Part shown: piece by piece, positions 9,353 through 20,610 of the stretch
Numbering within the stretch: position 1 is the stretch's first letter
Layout of the letters: every line of letters starts with the position of its first letter
The notes under the pieces: model-generated
The model's database searches: none
Seen by the model: the letters and a program-made list of their open reading frames with translations, nothing else
Told to the model about the DNA's origin: nothing
NCBI RefSeq assembly: GCF_019320115.1
Contig: NC_089584.1
Coordinates: forward strand, 80,233,922 to 80,297,921
Length of the DNA: 64,000 bases
Reading direction: 5' to 3'
Source: Miscanthus floridulus
Lineage: Eukaryota; Streptophyta; Magnoliopsida; Poales; Poaceae
Position numbers and translations under genes: made by a program

Positions 9353-10534
9353 GCGAGATTACTAAGACAGCATTGAGTTGGGATCCGGGTCAATCCCATG
9401 TGTGGAACTACCCCCTCCCAGAGTTTATAAACATTATGGTAACTCGCGAGACCGTCGAGTCCACGTCTATGAATGAAAGGCCATGAGGGCCAACTTGAGA
9501 TTAAAAAAATGATAACACTTTTTATGGCTTTTAAACCATAAAAATATCTCTAAGTTTCTAAGATATTTTGAAACAAATCTTACAGATAGATTGAGGCATG
9601 AGAAACACAAATAATACATTATAAAATATGATAAAAAGTATCTAGAAGCTTCTAAAAATTAGATTTGTCTCTAGAGAGATAGACAAAAGATCTATGAAAA
9701 TATGGAAAACTCCCAAACATTCTAATAAACATATATACACGTTTTAAAACCTTCACAACAAAAAAATATGAGATATAACCAGCATAAATGTAACATACAT
9801 TAAAGCGGAATGCATTGATGTTGGTTGCATCTCATCTTTTTATTGTGAAAAGTTTTTAAAACACTCTTAGACATTTATTAGAATGTTTTAGGTCTTTTTT
9901 TAAAAAAATGAAAATTTTCCATTTTTCTAGCTAAATCTAATTTCTTGAAGATTCTAGATATATTTTCTTGGTCTCCAAATATTTTATTCGGGTTTGTAGT
10001 GTCCCAGTATATATCTAGGATTTTTTATAAGCTTATAGATATTTTTCATTGTTTATTGAAAATCATACAAAGTATTTAATTTAAAATGATAAAACCGCTT
10101 CTAACCATGATAAGAGATAGTTCAAAAGATTTTGAGGATTGAGGAAGATAGTTTGCACGTTGATGTTTTCGGAGGGAAGCCTAAACTGCTATGATAGTTC
10201 AGGGAGGTAAAAAGAGATATTTTTTCTTATAAATTTGGTTGTTTGACCTGCTCACGAATGGAATGAAATCCATGGGAGGCCTACTGACCCATGGACGGAT
10301 TTGTTCAGGTTCTGTGGGCCACGAATAAGGTAATGATATAATATGTGGCTTTATACGTGTTTGAATATGTATTTATATATTAAACATTCTTCTTCGGCTG
10401 ACTCCTCCGTCACTTGCATCGTCCAATTGGTGGCCTCTCCCACCACCTCGTCAGATGACGCCCCTGCCTATCCCACTGTCATCTCGACCACCACCACCAC
10501 TAGTTTAGCAACCTCTTTAGAAGACTCTTTCTAA
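9353..10534. other. AT-rich intergenic DNA, no gene seen
   Basis: AT-rich low-complexity sequence with short inverted A/T stretches and no supported ORF or recognised transposon ends. The last 150 bases are richer in C and contain a CCACCACCACCACTAGTTTAG stretch. A near copy of this recurs just beyond the adjacent TIR element (11418-11443). Confidence 0.5.
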
Positions 10535-11402
10535 GAGCAACTCCAGTAAGGCCCCCACTTGAACCCCCATAGCTAAATATGGGGGTTCAAGTCAAAAATC
10601 CAACTCCAGCAGGGCCCCTACTACAGACCCCAAATTTGTGTGGGTACCCAAATCCTCTCACCAGACCCCATTTTGGTTCGGCCAACAACCCGGCCCCCAT
10701 CCGTGCGGGCGCTGCAACTCTCCCTCCGGTGGCTTCCTCCGACGAGCGTCGCGGTGTCCCAGTGCGGCAGCGAGCACCGGCGGCGCGGCTCCCTCTCCTC
10801 CCTCGCGCAGAAGCGAGATCGAGCACCGGCGGCGCGGCTCCTCTCCCTCCGGTGGCTTCCTCCGACGAGCTCCGCGTGACCAGATCCACGGAAGGCAGGG
10901 ACGGAGGGCTCGCCGGCTCCTCCCCTTCGCGCCGTGCCCCTTCTCCTCCACCCGGGCATGCGCAAGCTTGAGCGCGCGCCCCCTGCCATGGCGTCCGCGA
11001 CCTTTCCTCCCCGGCGTCGGCCCCTTCTCCTCCGCCGCCCGCCGTGTGCACGCGGGCCCGCTGCTCCCATCTGCTCCGCCGTGCGGGCCTCCCTCTACTC
11101 CGTCATGCGGGCTCGGTACCCTCTGCTTGGCCGCGCGAGCTCAGCCCTCGCAGCCCTGCCGGCACAGGCGAGCGCTCGTTCTGCACACGTCATGGTATGT
11201 GGGGTGGATTTCAGGGGAAGAAGATAGATTTGACCCAATGACAAGTGGGCCCCTTATGTCATTGTCTACTAATATGGATTTGGGGGCCTTCGTTTTGGGG
11301 CTACTGCTGGGGTGGAAGCACAAATTTGGACCAATAAAAATAGGGATAGGCACCCAAATATAAAATGGGGGCTCTAATTTGGGGCTACTGCTGGAGTTGC
11401 TC
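10535..11402. mobile_element. 868-bp TIR element with GC-rich cargo (Harbinger-like, Pack-type candidate)
   Basis: The termini GAGCAACTCCAG and CTGGAGTTGCTC are inverted repeats flanked by TAA (10532-10534 and 11403-11405), as in PIF/Harbinger elements. The AT-rich ends enclose a GC-rich interior, unlike the flanking DNA. A 30-bp block is repeated at 10718-10747 and 10841-10870, and a 22-bp block at 10771-10792 and 10820-10841. Long frames exist on both strands but overlap heavily and match no family I know, so I do not call a gene. The interior may be captured host sequence (inference). Confidence 0.6.
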
Positions 11403-12079
11403 TAAGTCTGCAACCATGACCACCACCACTAGTTTAGCAGCCTCGACCCCGATGGCGGTGAGAACTTGAAATGCTCTAGGAAGCGGATAAAGGGAGGTGA
11501 ATAGCTAATGACTACTAAAAACAAAGACACTAGTGGAAATTTAATTAGTAACACAAGAGACCCTAATATAATAATACTACTTCTAATTAGATGTTTGCTT
11601 CCTGTGGTGACAAGTGCAAGCAACTGAACTCTAAGAATTTAAAATAACTCAAAAATAAAAAGCCACATTCAAAACCAGCTAGATGGTTAAATTTATATAG
11701 TTCGAGGGCTAGTCTAAATTTAGAATTGCATGGCCAAAAACAACTTGGACAGCGTGGTCAACAATACATTTCTTCTTTTTTTATGGTAAAGAAGTTCACA
11801 TCGTAGAGGTTGTTGAGAAACTTCACTGTTACATTGCTATCCTACTCAATTTTTTTGTCATCCAACCTGATCTTCAGTGAGAATCTGTTTGGCACTACTC
11901 CACCAACTTTATTACACAAACTCCATCATGGAGCAACTTCACAAACCCCTTAAGTTTCTAGAGCATCCTTAGGTGCACTTTCAACTTCATATTTTTTTCT
12001 AAAAATGGAGTTTGTGTAGCTGCACCTATTTAACTAAAAAACATGGAACAGAGCTGAAAAACATAGAGCGGAACAGTCC
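11403..12079. other. Intergenic DNA between TIR element and element A
   Basis: AT-rich sequence without a gene. Around 11465-11510 the minus strand reads AGCTATTCACCTCCCTTTAT, which recalls the last part of SIRE-type Copia LTRs (cf. GGCTATTCACCCCCCTCTAG in element B). It could be an old LTR remnant but no second boundary is visible. Confidence 0.4.
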
Positions 12080-13729
12080 TGAAAGTGCAATCAAGCCTTA
12101 ATTGTGGGTTTTGGTGATAATGACTATGCAATTAGAGAACTAATGAGATTTATCGAGATGACAAATAGGGAATTTATATTCAAGGATGCTACACGAAATG
12201 GAGAAGCCCCCAATTACAAATATAGATGGCTTCAAACTAAAAAGAGGTTTAAGATTCTTTTATATCTTGAATTTGAGTATAGAAAAAGTCGTACTATAAA
12301 GGGCATACAATGCTTAAGCAAATATGTGCTACCAAGTGCTTAAACAACCACAAGCATCCTCAGATTCACAGCCAAGATAGTCCCCACTTCGCTATTACTC
12401 TTGCTGTCTTGCGTGGTGCGGAATTGTCACATTTGAAGAGAGGCACTGACGCACTTGGGTCGCGGCACAAGGAAGTTAGCGCCCACGCTGACGTTCCCGG
12501 ATGGCTCGAGACGAATTAAACGATCTCGCCTGATCCCTTGGGTGTGGGATCCATCTCGCCCGACCCCAAGGTCGCGGGATTCGTCTCACCCGACCCCTTG
12601 GTGCGGGATCCGTCTCGCCCAACCCCAAGGTCGTGGGATCCGTCTCACCCCTTGGTGTGGGCTCCGTCTCACCCGACCCTAAGGTCGTGGGATCCGTCTC
12701 GCCCGACCCCAAGGTCACGGGATCCGTCTCGCCCGACCTCGAGGCCACAGGCTCCGTATCGCCCGACCTCGAGGCCACGGGCTTTGTGTCGCCCAACCCC
12801 TTGAGTGCGGTGACCATTGAGGGTTGGAGGTATATATATCTTTCCTTTTCCTCCCTAACAGCTATCTGCAATTTAAGTGACTGTTGGGGGCTGGGGGTAT
12901 ATACATACCTTTCTCCTTCCTTCCCAATGGTCACATGTCTCTTCTTCCTCACTTGAGCACATCCAAAGCAGAGCAAGAGCTCTCTCTCCCTCCATTGTTG
13001 ACCTCAAGCCCTCAAGCAAATCCAATGATTTTCCCATCAATCCTTGAGAAAAAGGGTCCCAAACTCGATTAGAGAGCAGCTCCATTGATTTTCCAACTCT
13101 AAAGAGCACTTGGTTCACGTTTTGGCCGGCGGTTGTGTTTGTTACTCTTGGAGCTTGGCTCCTAGCCAGCTAGAGCGTCACCCATGGAGCTTGTCAACTT
13201 GTGTGGCAGTCTCGAGAGGTTTGTAACCATCTCTTGAAGCTAGTAAACTCAACCCTCATCTCAAGAGTTAAGTCTCTTGACTTGAGAACGAGGAAGGGCT
13301 AGAAAGCTCTAAGCCTTAGTGGTTAACCTCAACAACATGGAGGTAGGCAAGCCTTGGTGGCGAGCCGAACCACAGGATAAATCATTATGTCACTTGTACT
13401 TGATTTACATTACTTGCATGACATATTATGGTTGAGGTGATTTCTAGAGTTTTTAGTCAATCTACATGTGTGTGGTGTTTCTACCACTTCTAGCTCTTGA
13501 TCTGTGATTGTCATACCTGCAGTAAGCTAGGAAATTTCTCCGATCTAAGTTTTCATTCACGGATTTTGAACTATGACTCAAAGTTGTCTGCAGGTACGAC
13601 AGTTCAACTATTCTAGTCCAGCAGTGCCGCCCTCTAGAGCGGCAGTGCCGCAGGGTGAATTTGATAAAAGTTTAAGTGTTTATTTTGATAGGCCTATTCA
13701 CCCCCTCTAGGCCAACCAGAGATCCTACA
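12080..13729 (+). repeat. Element A 5' LTR
   Basis: The 1650-bp LTR starts TGAAAGTGCAATC and ends CCTACA. The start is recognised by its second copy at 37691. It contains a TATATATAT box at 12830-12839, a block of about 30-bp tandem repeats at 12540-12800 and, near its end, the paired motif CAGCAGTGCCGC / GCGGCAGTGCCGC (13619-13651). Confidence 0.85.
12540..12800. repeat. Tandem ~30-bp repeats in A LTR
   Basis: About eight or nine degenerate units of the type GGATCCGTCTCGCCCGACCC followed by AAGGTCGCG lie directly upstream of the LTR TATA box. The same block, with substitutions, occurs in the 3' LTR at about 38140-38395. Its position before the TATA box suggests a repeated promoter-proximal region (inference). 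Confidence 0.7.
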
Positions 13730-13731
13730 AG

Positions 13732-13748
13732 TGGTATCAGGGCAGGTT
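13732..13748 (+). promoter_or_regulatory. Primer binding site of A
   Basis: TGGTATCAGGGCAGGTT lies two bases after the LTR end. It matches the initiator tRNA-Met complement (TGGTATCAGAGC) except for one transition, and is typical for Copia elements. Confidence 0.8.
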
Positions 13749-13776
13749 ACCTCGTGTGCGCTTCACCGCGTGAGGC

Positions 13777-16065
13777 ATGGAGCTCGGGGGAGGATCCGGT
13801 GTTGTGAAGCCCATCAACATCGATCCAGAGGACATTAGGCTGCATGACATCGACAACAGTGAGCTTAGCGCCTCTACAATGAGCAACTCCATGCTCCCAC
13901 AGCTAGAGGCAACCAATGCCAAAAAGCTCAAAATGAAGAAGAAAGAAGAAGAAGAAGGGCAGCTAGAAAAGAGAAAAGAGAAGCAAGAGAGAAGAAGAAG
14001 AAGAAGAAGGAGCAGCAGCAGTTAGAAGAGAAGAAAGCAAGAAAAGAAGAAAGAAGACTCAAGAGAGAAGCAAGAAAGAAGAAGGAACAAGAAGCAAAAG
14101 CTTCCAATGCATCTTCAATTGAGCTATCTAGCAGCTCTAAAGATGGTGATGATGATGAGTCCTACCAAGTGCATAGCAAGAAGGACAAGAAAGGAAAGGG
14201 CAAGAAGAATGACGACAATAAATACGTCGCCGTATCCTTTAACTGTTCTTCTATGTCTATGACTAACCATGATCGCAAGTTACCTAATTTTGATGGGACT
14301 AACTTTGCCAAATGTAAGCACTTGATGAGAGCCTATCTTATAGGTCTTCATCCCGGCATTTGGGAGGTTGTTTGCAATGGATTTGAGCCACTGGTTGATC
14401 CCAAGAATCCAACCATGGAAGAAATGAGAATCATCCACCTCAACGGTCAAGCTACTAGTGTGCTACTTAGTGCCTTGGATGGTGATGAGTACAATAGAGT
14501 GATTGGTGTGGATGTTGCCAAGCAAATTTGGAATACTTTGCATCTTGCACATGAAGGGGTTGACAAAGTGAGAAAGGCAAGAATTGATTTGTTGATGTTC
14601 AAGCTCAACCAATTTGTTATCTTGGATGGAGAAGGGCCACAAGAGATGTTTGATAGGTTGATGACAATGGTGGGCAAGATTAGAGGCTATGGTTGTGATG
14701 AGCTAGATGATCATAAAGTTGTCAAGATTATATTGGAAGCTTATTCACCTAGACATGAGACCGTAGTCACTCTAATTAGAGACAAGAAGAAGTTTGAGTA
14801 CTTCATAGCAAATGATATACTTGGGAGGATCTTGACCTTTGACATGCAAAGAGAAGAAACAAATGAGAGGAAGAAACTTGGAGAATTGCAAGCAAAGTTA
14901 GAGGGCATCAAGATCAAAGATGTAGCTCTCAAGACCAACAAATCAAGCAAGCAAGGCTCTACAAGCAAGTCCAAGATCAACAAACAAGCTTCAACTAGGA
15001 AGCCCAAAGCAAGCAAGCAAGTTTAAGAAAGAGTAGAGACCACATCATCTTCAAGTGAAAGTGAAAATGATGATGATCAATATGAGAAAGTTGATGATGT
15101 TGCTCTATTTATAAAGATGTATCACAAGGGGTTAAAGAAGCAAGGCTACAAAGTAGTGAAGAGAAGTTTCCTATACAAGAAAAAGAGGACATGCTACAAT
15201 TGTGGAAGCACCGATCACTTCATTACCAAGTGTCCATATGAGATCAAGGACAACAAATACAAGAAGGACAAGAAAGAGAAGAAGGCCGACCATAGAAAGA
15301 GCAAGAAGTATATGGGAGAGGCCTACATTGGGCATGAATGGGACTCAACTAAAGAAATCACAAGTGAAGAGGATGAGAAGGTTGCAACTATTGCTATTCA
15401 CAAGTCATCCCCTACACTAAGGCTCTTCAATGACATATCCGATGATGACTACTACTCCCCTCACATTTGTCTCATGGCAAAGGGTGAGAAGGTAAAATCC
15501 AAATCGAAGGCCAAATCTTCTCCACCTCCTAGTGATATCTCTAGGATATTAGTGATAGCTCTAGCGACGATGAATCTAGTGATGAAGAAATAAATATGAT
15601 AACTAAAAATTTGGATGAAAAGACCAAATTATTCATCACTAAGCTAATGGAGGATCTAGAGAGTGTCCAAGCTGAGCTAGAATCTAGAGAAGAGACTCTT
15701 ATCCAACAAGAGGATCTCTACATTGCTAACAAAGAAGCTCTTGCATTAGAGAGAAGTGAGATGGAATCCTTGCGCAAGGCTTTGGCAAAAGAGCAAGAGG
15801 ACCCACAAAGAAAGCAAATAAAGCTCTCAAGAAAAAGTATTGCGACTTAGATGAAAAGCACAAAGAACTTGAGATGCAATATAGTATTCTTTGTGATAGC
15901 AACTCATATCTCATTAAGGCAAAGAAAACCTCTACTCCCTCCACTAGTCAAGGCTATGAAAAATATTTTAATCTTGATTTGAATGCTTATTCCACTAACT
16001 TTGCAAACATGGAGTCTATGAGAAAGGAGATTGCTAGGCTCAATGAAGTCTTTGAAAAAGGGTGA
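13777..16065 (+). pseudogene. Element A gag (broken)
   Basis: The ATG at 13777 opens a charged N-terminus that runs into an AGA/GAA-rich stretch and a frame break near 14025. The capsid-like core is open from 14169 to 15026 (KLPNFDGTNFAKCKH, then WEVVCNGFEPL). A TAA at 15024 and further frame changes near 15540 and 15850 follow. The zinc knuckle CYNCGSTDHFITKC (about 15198-15240) has all four CCHC ligands. Downstream frames are predicted coiled coil. The product would be the nucleocapsid/capsid polyprotein, but no single frame encodes it. Confidence 0.8.
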
Positions 16066-16652
16066 ATAAGTGTGACCCAATCCAATGACAAGGTTGATGA
16101 ATCAAAAGGGCCACAATTCAAGCAAGGAAGGCATCCCTCAATCAAGCATGGGCTTGGACACACAAAAGGAGCCAAGACAAATGGAAGATTGATAGTGAAT
16201 GGCTATGAGTGTGTGTAGTTTGAGAGGAAGGACAAGATTGGTATAGATCAGCCTACACAAACCACGGCAATGCAGCGTCTCTAAGCAGCAGTGCCGCATA
16301 GCGGCAGTGCCGCTCCCCGCAAAAATGGGAAGGCTACCAATTCTGTTCCTGATCAAATTAAGCTCAAGAAGAAGGTGTACCAGGAGAAATAGGTTTTCTA
16401 GAAGCCTAAGGAACTAGTGTGGGCCACTAAGAATAAGTATGCCTATCAACCAAAGACTTATGCACCTCGACAAAGCTTGACATCATGCTTTGTTTTGAGG
16501 AACAACAACAGTGGAAAATTAGTTGCAAAATATGTTAGAAAGGAAACCAACATATATAGAAATACTTCTATTTAGGTTCCTAAGATTCTTGTGACTAACA
16601 TGCAAGGCCCCCAAGTCAAATTGGGGGCCTAAATCTAGCAACTAAACTTGTT

Positions 16653-18125
16653 TTGTAGGCATACTCCTCTGGTGGATCAAGTTGGGTGCTTGATAGTGGA
16701 TGCACAAATCATATGACCAGAGAAAGGAGTATGTTCTCATCATATTCCCCGATGACGCACTAAAATGAAAATATTGTCTTTGGAGACAATTCAAAGGGGG
16801 ATGTGATTGGTCTCGGTAAAGTTGCTATAACCCTTGAGCATTCAATTACAAATGTATTACATATTGATTCGTTGAGTTACAATTTTTTGTCCGTTTCTCA
16901 ATTGTGTGAGATGGTCTACAATTGTCTCTTTTCGGATAAGGGTGTGGAAGTCTTTAGAAGGGAGGATTCCTCTATTGTCTTTATAGATCAATTAAAGAAC
17001 AAGCTTTACTTAGTTGATTTCAACAAAAGTAAAGCTAAGCTTGAGACTTGTTTAGTGGCAAAATCTAGCATGGGTTGCCTTTGGCATCACCGACTAGCCC
17101 ATATTGGGATGAGGAACTTGGCCAAACTTCTAAAAGATGAACACATTCTTAGACAAACAAATGTTCACTTTGAGAAAGATAGGATTTGTAACGCTTGTCG
17201 AGCCAGAAAGCAAGTTGGAGCACCTCACCCACCAAAGAGCATCATGACCACCAAGCAACTATTAGAGCTAATACATATGGATCTCTTTGGATCGGTCACC
17301 TACCTAAGTATCGAGGATAACAAATATGGTCTTGTTATTATTGATGACTATTCCCGTTTTACTTGGGTATTTTTCTTGCATGACAAGTTCCAAGTTTAAG
17401 AGAAGGTGAAGATATTTGTTAGAAGAGCTCAAAAGGAGTTCGGTCTTCCCATCAAGAAAGTGAGAAGCGACAATGAGACTGAATTCAAGAATACTCTAGT
17501 TGAGGAGTTTCTTGATGAAGAGGGCATCAAGCATGAGTTTTCAACTCCATACACCCCTCAACAAAATGGTGTAGTAGAGAGGAAGAATCGTACACTTATT
17601 GACATGGCAAGGACAATGCTAGATGAGTACAAGACACTAGACATCTTTTGGTGTGACACCGTCAACACCACTTGCCATGCCATCAACCGCCTCTACCTAC
17701 ACAAGAAGTTGAACAAAACTTCATATGAGCTTCTAACCGGTAACAAGCCTAAGGTGTCTTACTTTAGAGTGTTTGGGTGCAAGTGTTTCATACTTAACAA
17801 GAAACCCAAAATCTCTAAGTTTGCATTTAAAGTTGATGAAGGTTTTCTTCTTGGTTATGGATCAAATGAGCATGCCTACTGTGTCTTCAACAAAACCTCT
17901 AGGAGAGTTGAGGTTGTGTTAGATGTGACATTTGATGAATCTAACGGCTCTCAAGTGGAGCAAGTTGATTCAAGTGTTGTAGGAAAGGAGGATCCACCAT
18001 GTGAGGCAATCAAGCAATTGGCTATTGGTGATATTAAACCACAAGAAGATGAAGTCACTAAAGTGGTGGTTCCTCAAGTTGCTGTTGCACCAATTTTCAC
18101 TAACATACCTAATGCTACACTATAG
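16653..18125 (+). pseudogene. Element A protease and integrase (broken)
   Basis: The protease active-site motif VLDSGCTNH is visible at about 16687-16713, and a stop follows shortly after. The integrase has an HHCC zinc region (HHRLAHIGM, then CNACRARK) and the D-D-E triad: MDLFG, RSDNETEF and QQNGVVERKNRT. A TAG at 17397 splits the core between the first and second Asp. The GKPxxxFRVFGCKC segment and the downstream acidic linker are family-typical. The catalytic residues survive but the frame does not. Confidence 0.85.
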
Positions 18126-19960
18126 CATACACTTGCTGCAACTCCAGAGCACGGCAGCGCCGCACTTGAGGGCAGCAGTGTTGCACCTACATAATCAACA
18201 ACAACTGATTCGACTCTGGCTCGTGGACAAAACCTACAACCCATATTTGAGCAAGATGATGATGAAGATCTAGAAGATGAACAAGAGGCCATTAAGCATC
18301 CAAGGCTAAGGTAAACAATATAAGGGGATCATCTCGTTGATAACATCCTTGGGAGTCTTCAAAAAGGGGTAACAACTCATTCACATTTAGCAAACTTTTG
18401 TCAATATTACTCGTTTGCTTCCTCTTTGGAGCCTCTTAAGGTAGAATAAGCACTTGGAGACCCGGATTGGGTGATTGCCATGCAAGAAGAGCTCAATAAC
18501 TTCAAAAGAAACCAAGTGTGGACTTTGGTGGAATGACCCAATACCAATGTCATTGGTATCAAGTGGGTCTTCCGCAACAAGCAAGATGAGAATAGAGTGG
18601 TGATAAGGAACAAGGCAAGGTTGGTTGCTCAAGGTTTCACTCAAGTAGAGGGCTTGGACTTTGAAGAAACATATGCATCGGTGGCAAGACTTGAAGCAAT
18701 TTGAATGCTTCTAGCCTATGCCGCTCATCACAACTTCAAGCTATATCAAATGGATGTGAAGAGTGCATTTCTCAATAGCCCTATTCAAGAACTTGTCTAT
18801 GTTGAGCAACCATCGGGCTTTGAAGATCATAAGTTCCCCAACCATGTCTACAAACTCCAAAAGGCGCTCTATGGGCTTAAGCAAGCACCAAGAGCATGGT
18901 ATGAATGCCTTAAGGAATTCTTTCTTAAACAATGCTTTGAAATAGGCAAAGCCGACCCTACCCTTTTCACTCATAAAGTTGGTAAAGATATATTTGTGTG
19001 CCAAATATATGTCAATGACATAATATTTGGTAGTACTAATCATACTTTTTGTGAGGAATTTAGTAGGATCATAACAAACAAATTTGAGATATCCATGATG
19101 GGCGAGTTGAAGTTCTTTCTCGGATTTCAAATCAAGCAGGTGAAGGATGGAACTTTTATTAGTCAAACGAAGTACACCCATGATATGCTCAAGAAGTTCA
19201 ACATGGTGAATGCCAAGCCTATCAAAACTCCCATGCCAACCAATGGACATCTTGATCTCAACATTGAAGGGAAAGCCATGGATACCAAGGTATATTGTTC
19301 CATGATCGGCTCTCTATTTTATCTATGCGCATCTAGGCCTAATATTATGCTTAGTGTGTGCATGTGTGCTAGATTTCAAGCTAACCCAAAAGAGTATCAC
19401 TTGGTGGCTGCTAAGAGAATCTTGAGATATTTAGTACACACTCCTAACCTTGGTTTGTGGTATCCTAAGGGCTCTAAGATTGATCTACTTGGGTATTCGG
19501 ATTCCGATTACGTCGGTTGCAAAGTAGATCCATAAAGCACTTCAGGAACATGTCAGTTCCTTGGACGATCCCTAGTGTCTTGGAGTTCTAAAAAGCAAAT
19601 TGTGTAGCCCTTTCCACTGCTGAGGCCGAGTATGTCGTGACCGGTGCATGTTGTGCCCAACTACTTTGGATGAGGCAAACTCTTTGTGATTTTGGATGTG
19701 ATTTCACCAAAATCCCATTATTATGTGATAATGAGAGTGCCATTAAGCTTGCAAACAATCCCGTAAGCCACTCTAGAACCAAGCATATAGACATCCATCA
19801 TCATTTTTTAAGAGACCATGAAACCAAATGAGATATCAAAATTCACCATGTGAGCATCGAAAAGCAACTAGCCGATATCTTCACAAAGCCCCTCGATGAG
19901 TCAAGGTTTTATACTTTGCGTAGTGAGCTCAATATACTTAATTCTCATAACATGGTTTGA
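18126..19960 (+). pseudogene. Element A reverse transcriptase and RNase H (broken)
   Basis: The Copia RT begins with a decayed N-terminus containing stops (18126-18700), then an open frame 18705-19535 ([25 protein letters not shown]). The catalytic YVDD motif reads YVND (about 19009-19020), so one metal-binding Asp is lost. The RNase H region continues with a stop at 19533 and a frame break near 19600, then shows STAEAEYV and LLCDNESAIKLANN before ADIFTKPLDESRF. The stop is at 19958. Confidence 0.85.
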
Positions 19961-20561
19961 ATTTTAGCATGCCTCTATTTGATAAACTAGTATCTAGGCA
20001 AAAGAGTTGAAAAATTTTCATATTGTGCATGAAAGTTATTTATAAAAGGCAACTTATGTATCATGATCAAGGTCTATATTGATTGTTTGTTTCTGGTCAT
20101 GGTATATAGGTGATATATGTCCATATCTTATACTGAGAAAGTCATATAGATTATAGCTAACTCCCACTATTTTGGGGAGTGAGGCAGTGCCGCTCTACGG
20201 CAGTGCCGGGCTAGGCATGCGGTAGTGCCACACTTTGAATCTCAATTGAGATTCGACCCAAATAGTTTTACTATGGGGTCCAATTATTCTTTCTCTTATC
20301 CTTAGGTCTGCAGTAACTTGTTTCCCTCTCTCTTTTCCCCGACACCGATGCCCGCGCCTCTCTCTCCTCTTGCGCCTGCGCTGTCACCATCGCTTGGCCA
20401 CGTGTTGCTAGTCTCTAGCTATGTCGCGGTAGCTGCCAACCGTCCCTCAACATCGCTGATGGCTGCTACTATCCCTATCCCAAGCAGTTTCTTTCCTCTC
20501 CTCTCCATTCCTCATTGAGAAGATAGAGCATGGAGATAACGACTGAAAGGGGAAAAGAAAG

Positions 20562-20610
20562 ATGACTGAGCAAAGAGATAAGGATCCACCTCGCCGTGGT
20601 TGAGGGAGGT
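20562..20610 (+). pseudogene. Start of element A third ORF, cut off by element B
   Basis: An ATG in the context AAAGATGACTGAG opens a frame whose 49 bases continue exactly in phase across the B insertion into 35610 onward, once one copy of the GAGGT target duplication is removed. One TGA lies inside this short piece (CGTGGTTGAGG), a single transition from CGA. The frame connection is read directly from the sequence. The function is discussed at the downstream part. Confidence 0.6.

Noticed and set aside
10587..11363. Long ORFs of up to 241 codons in the TIR element
   Set aside because: Open on both strands because of high GC content, with internal duplications and no recognisable domain.
11465..12079. 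Possible old minus-strand Copia LTR
   Set aside because: Only about 20 bases resemble an LTR end; no second boundary or target duplication found.
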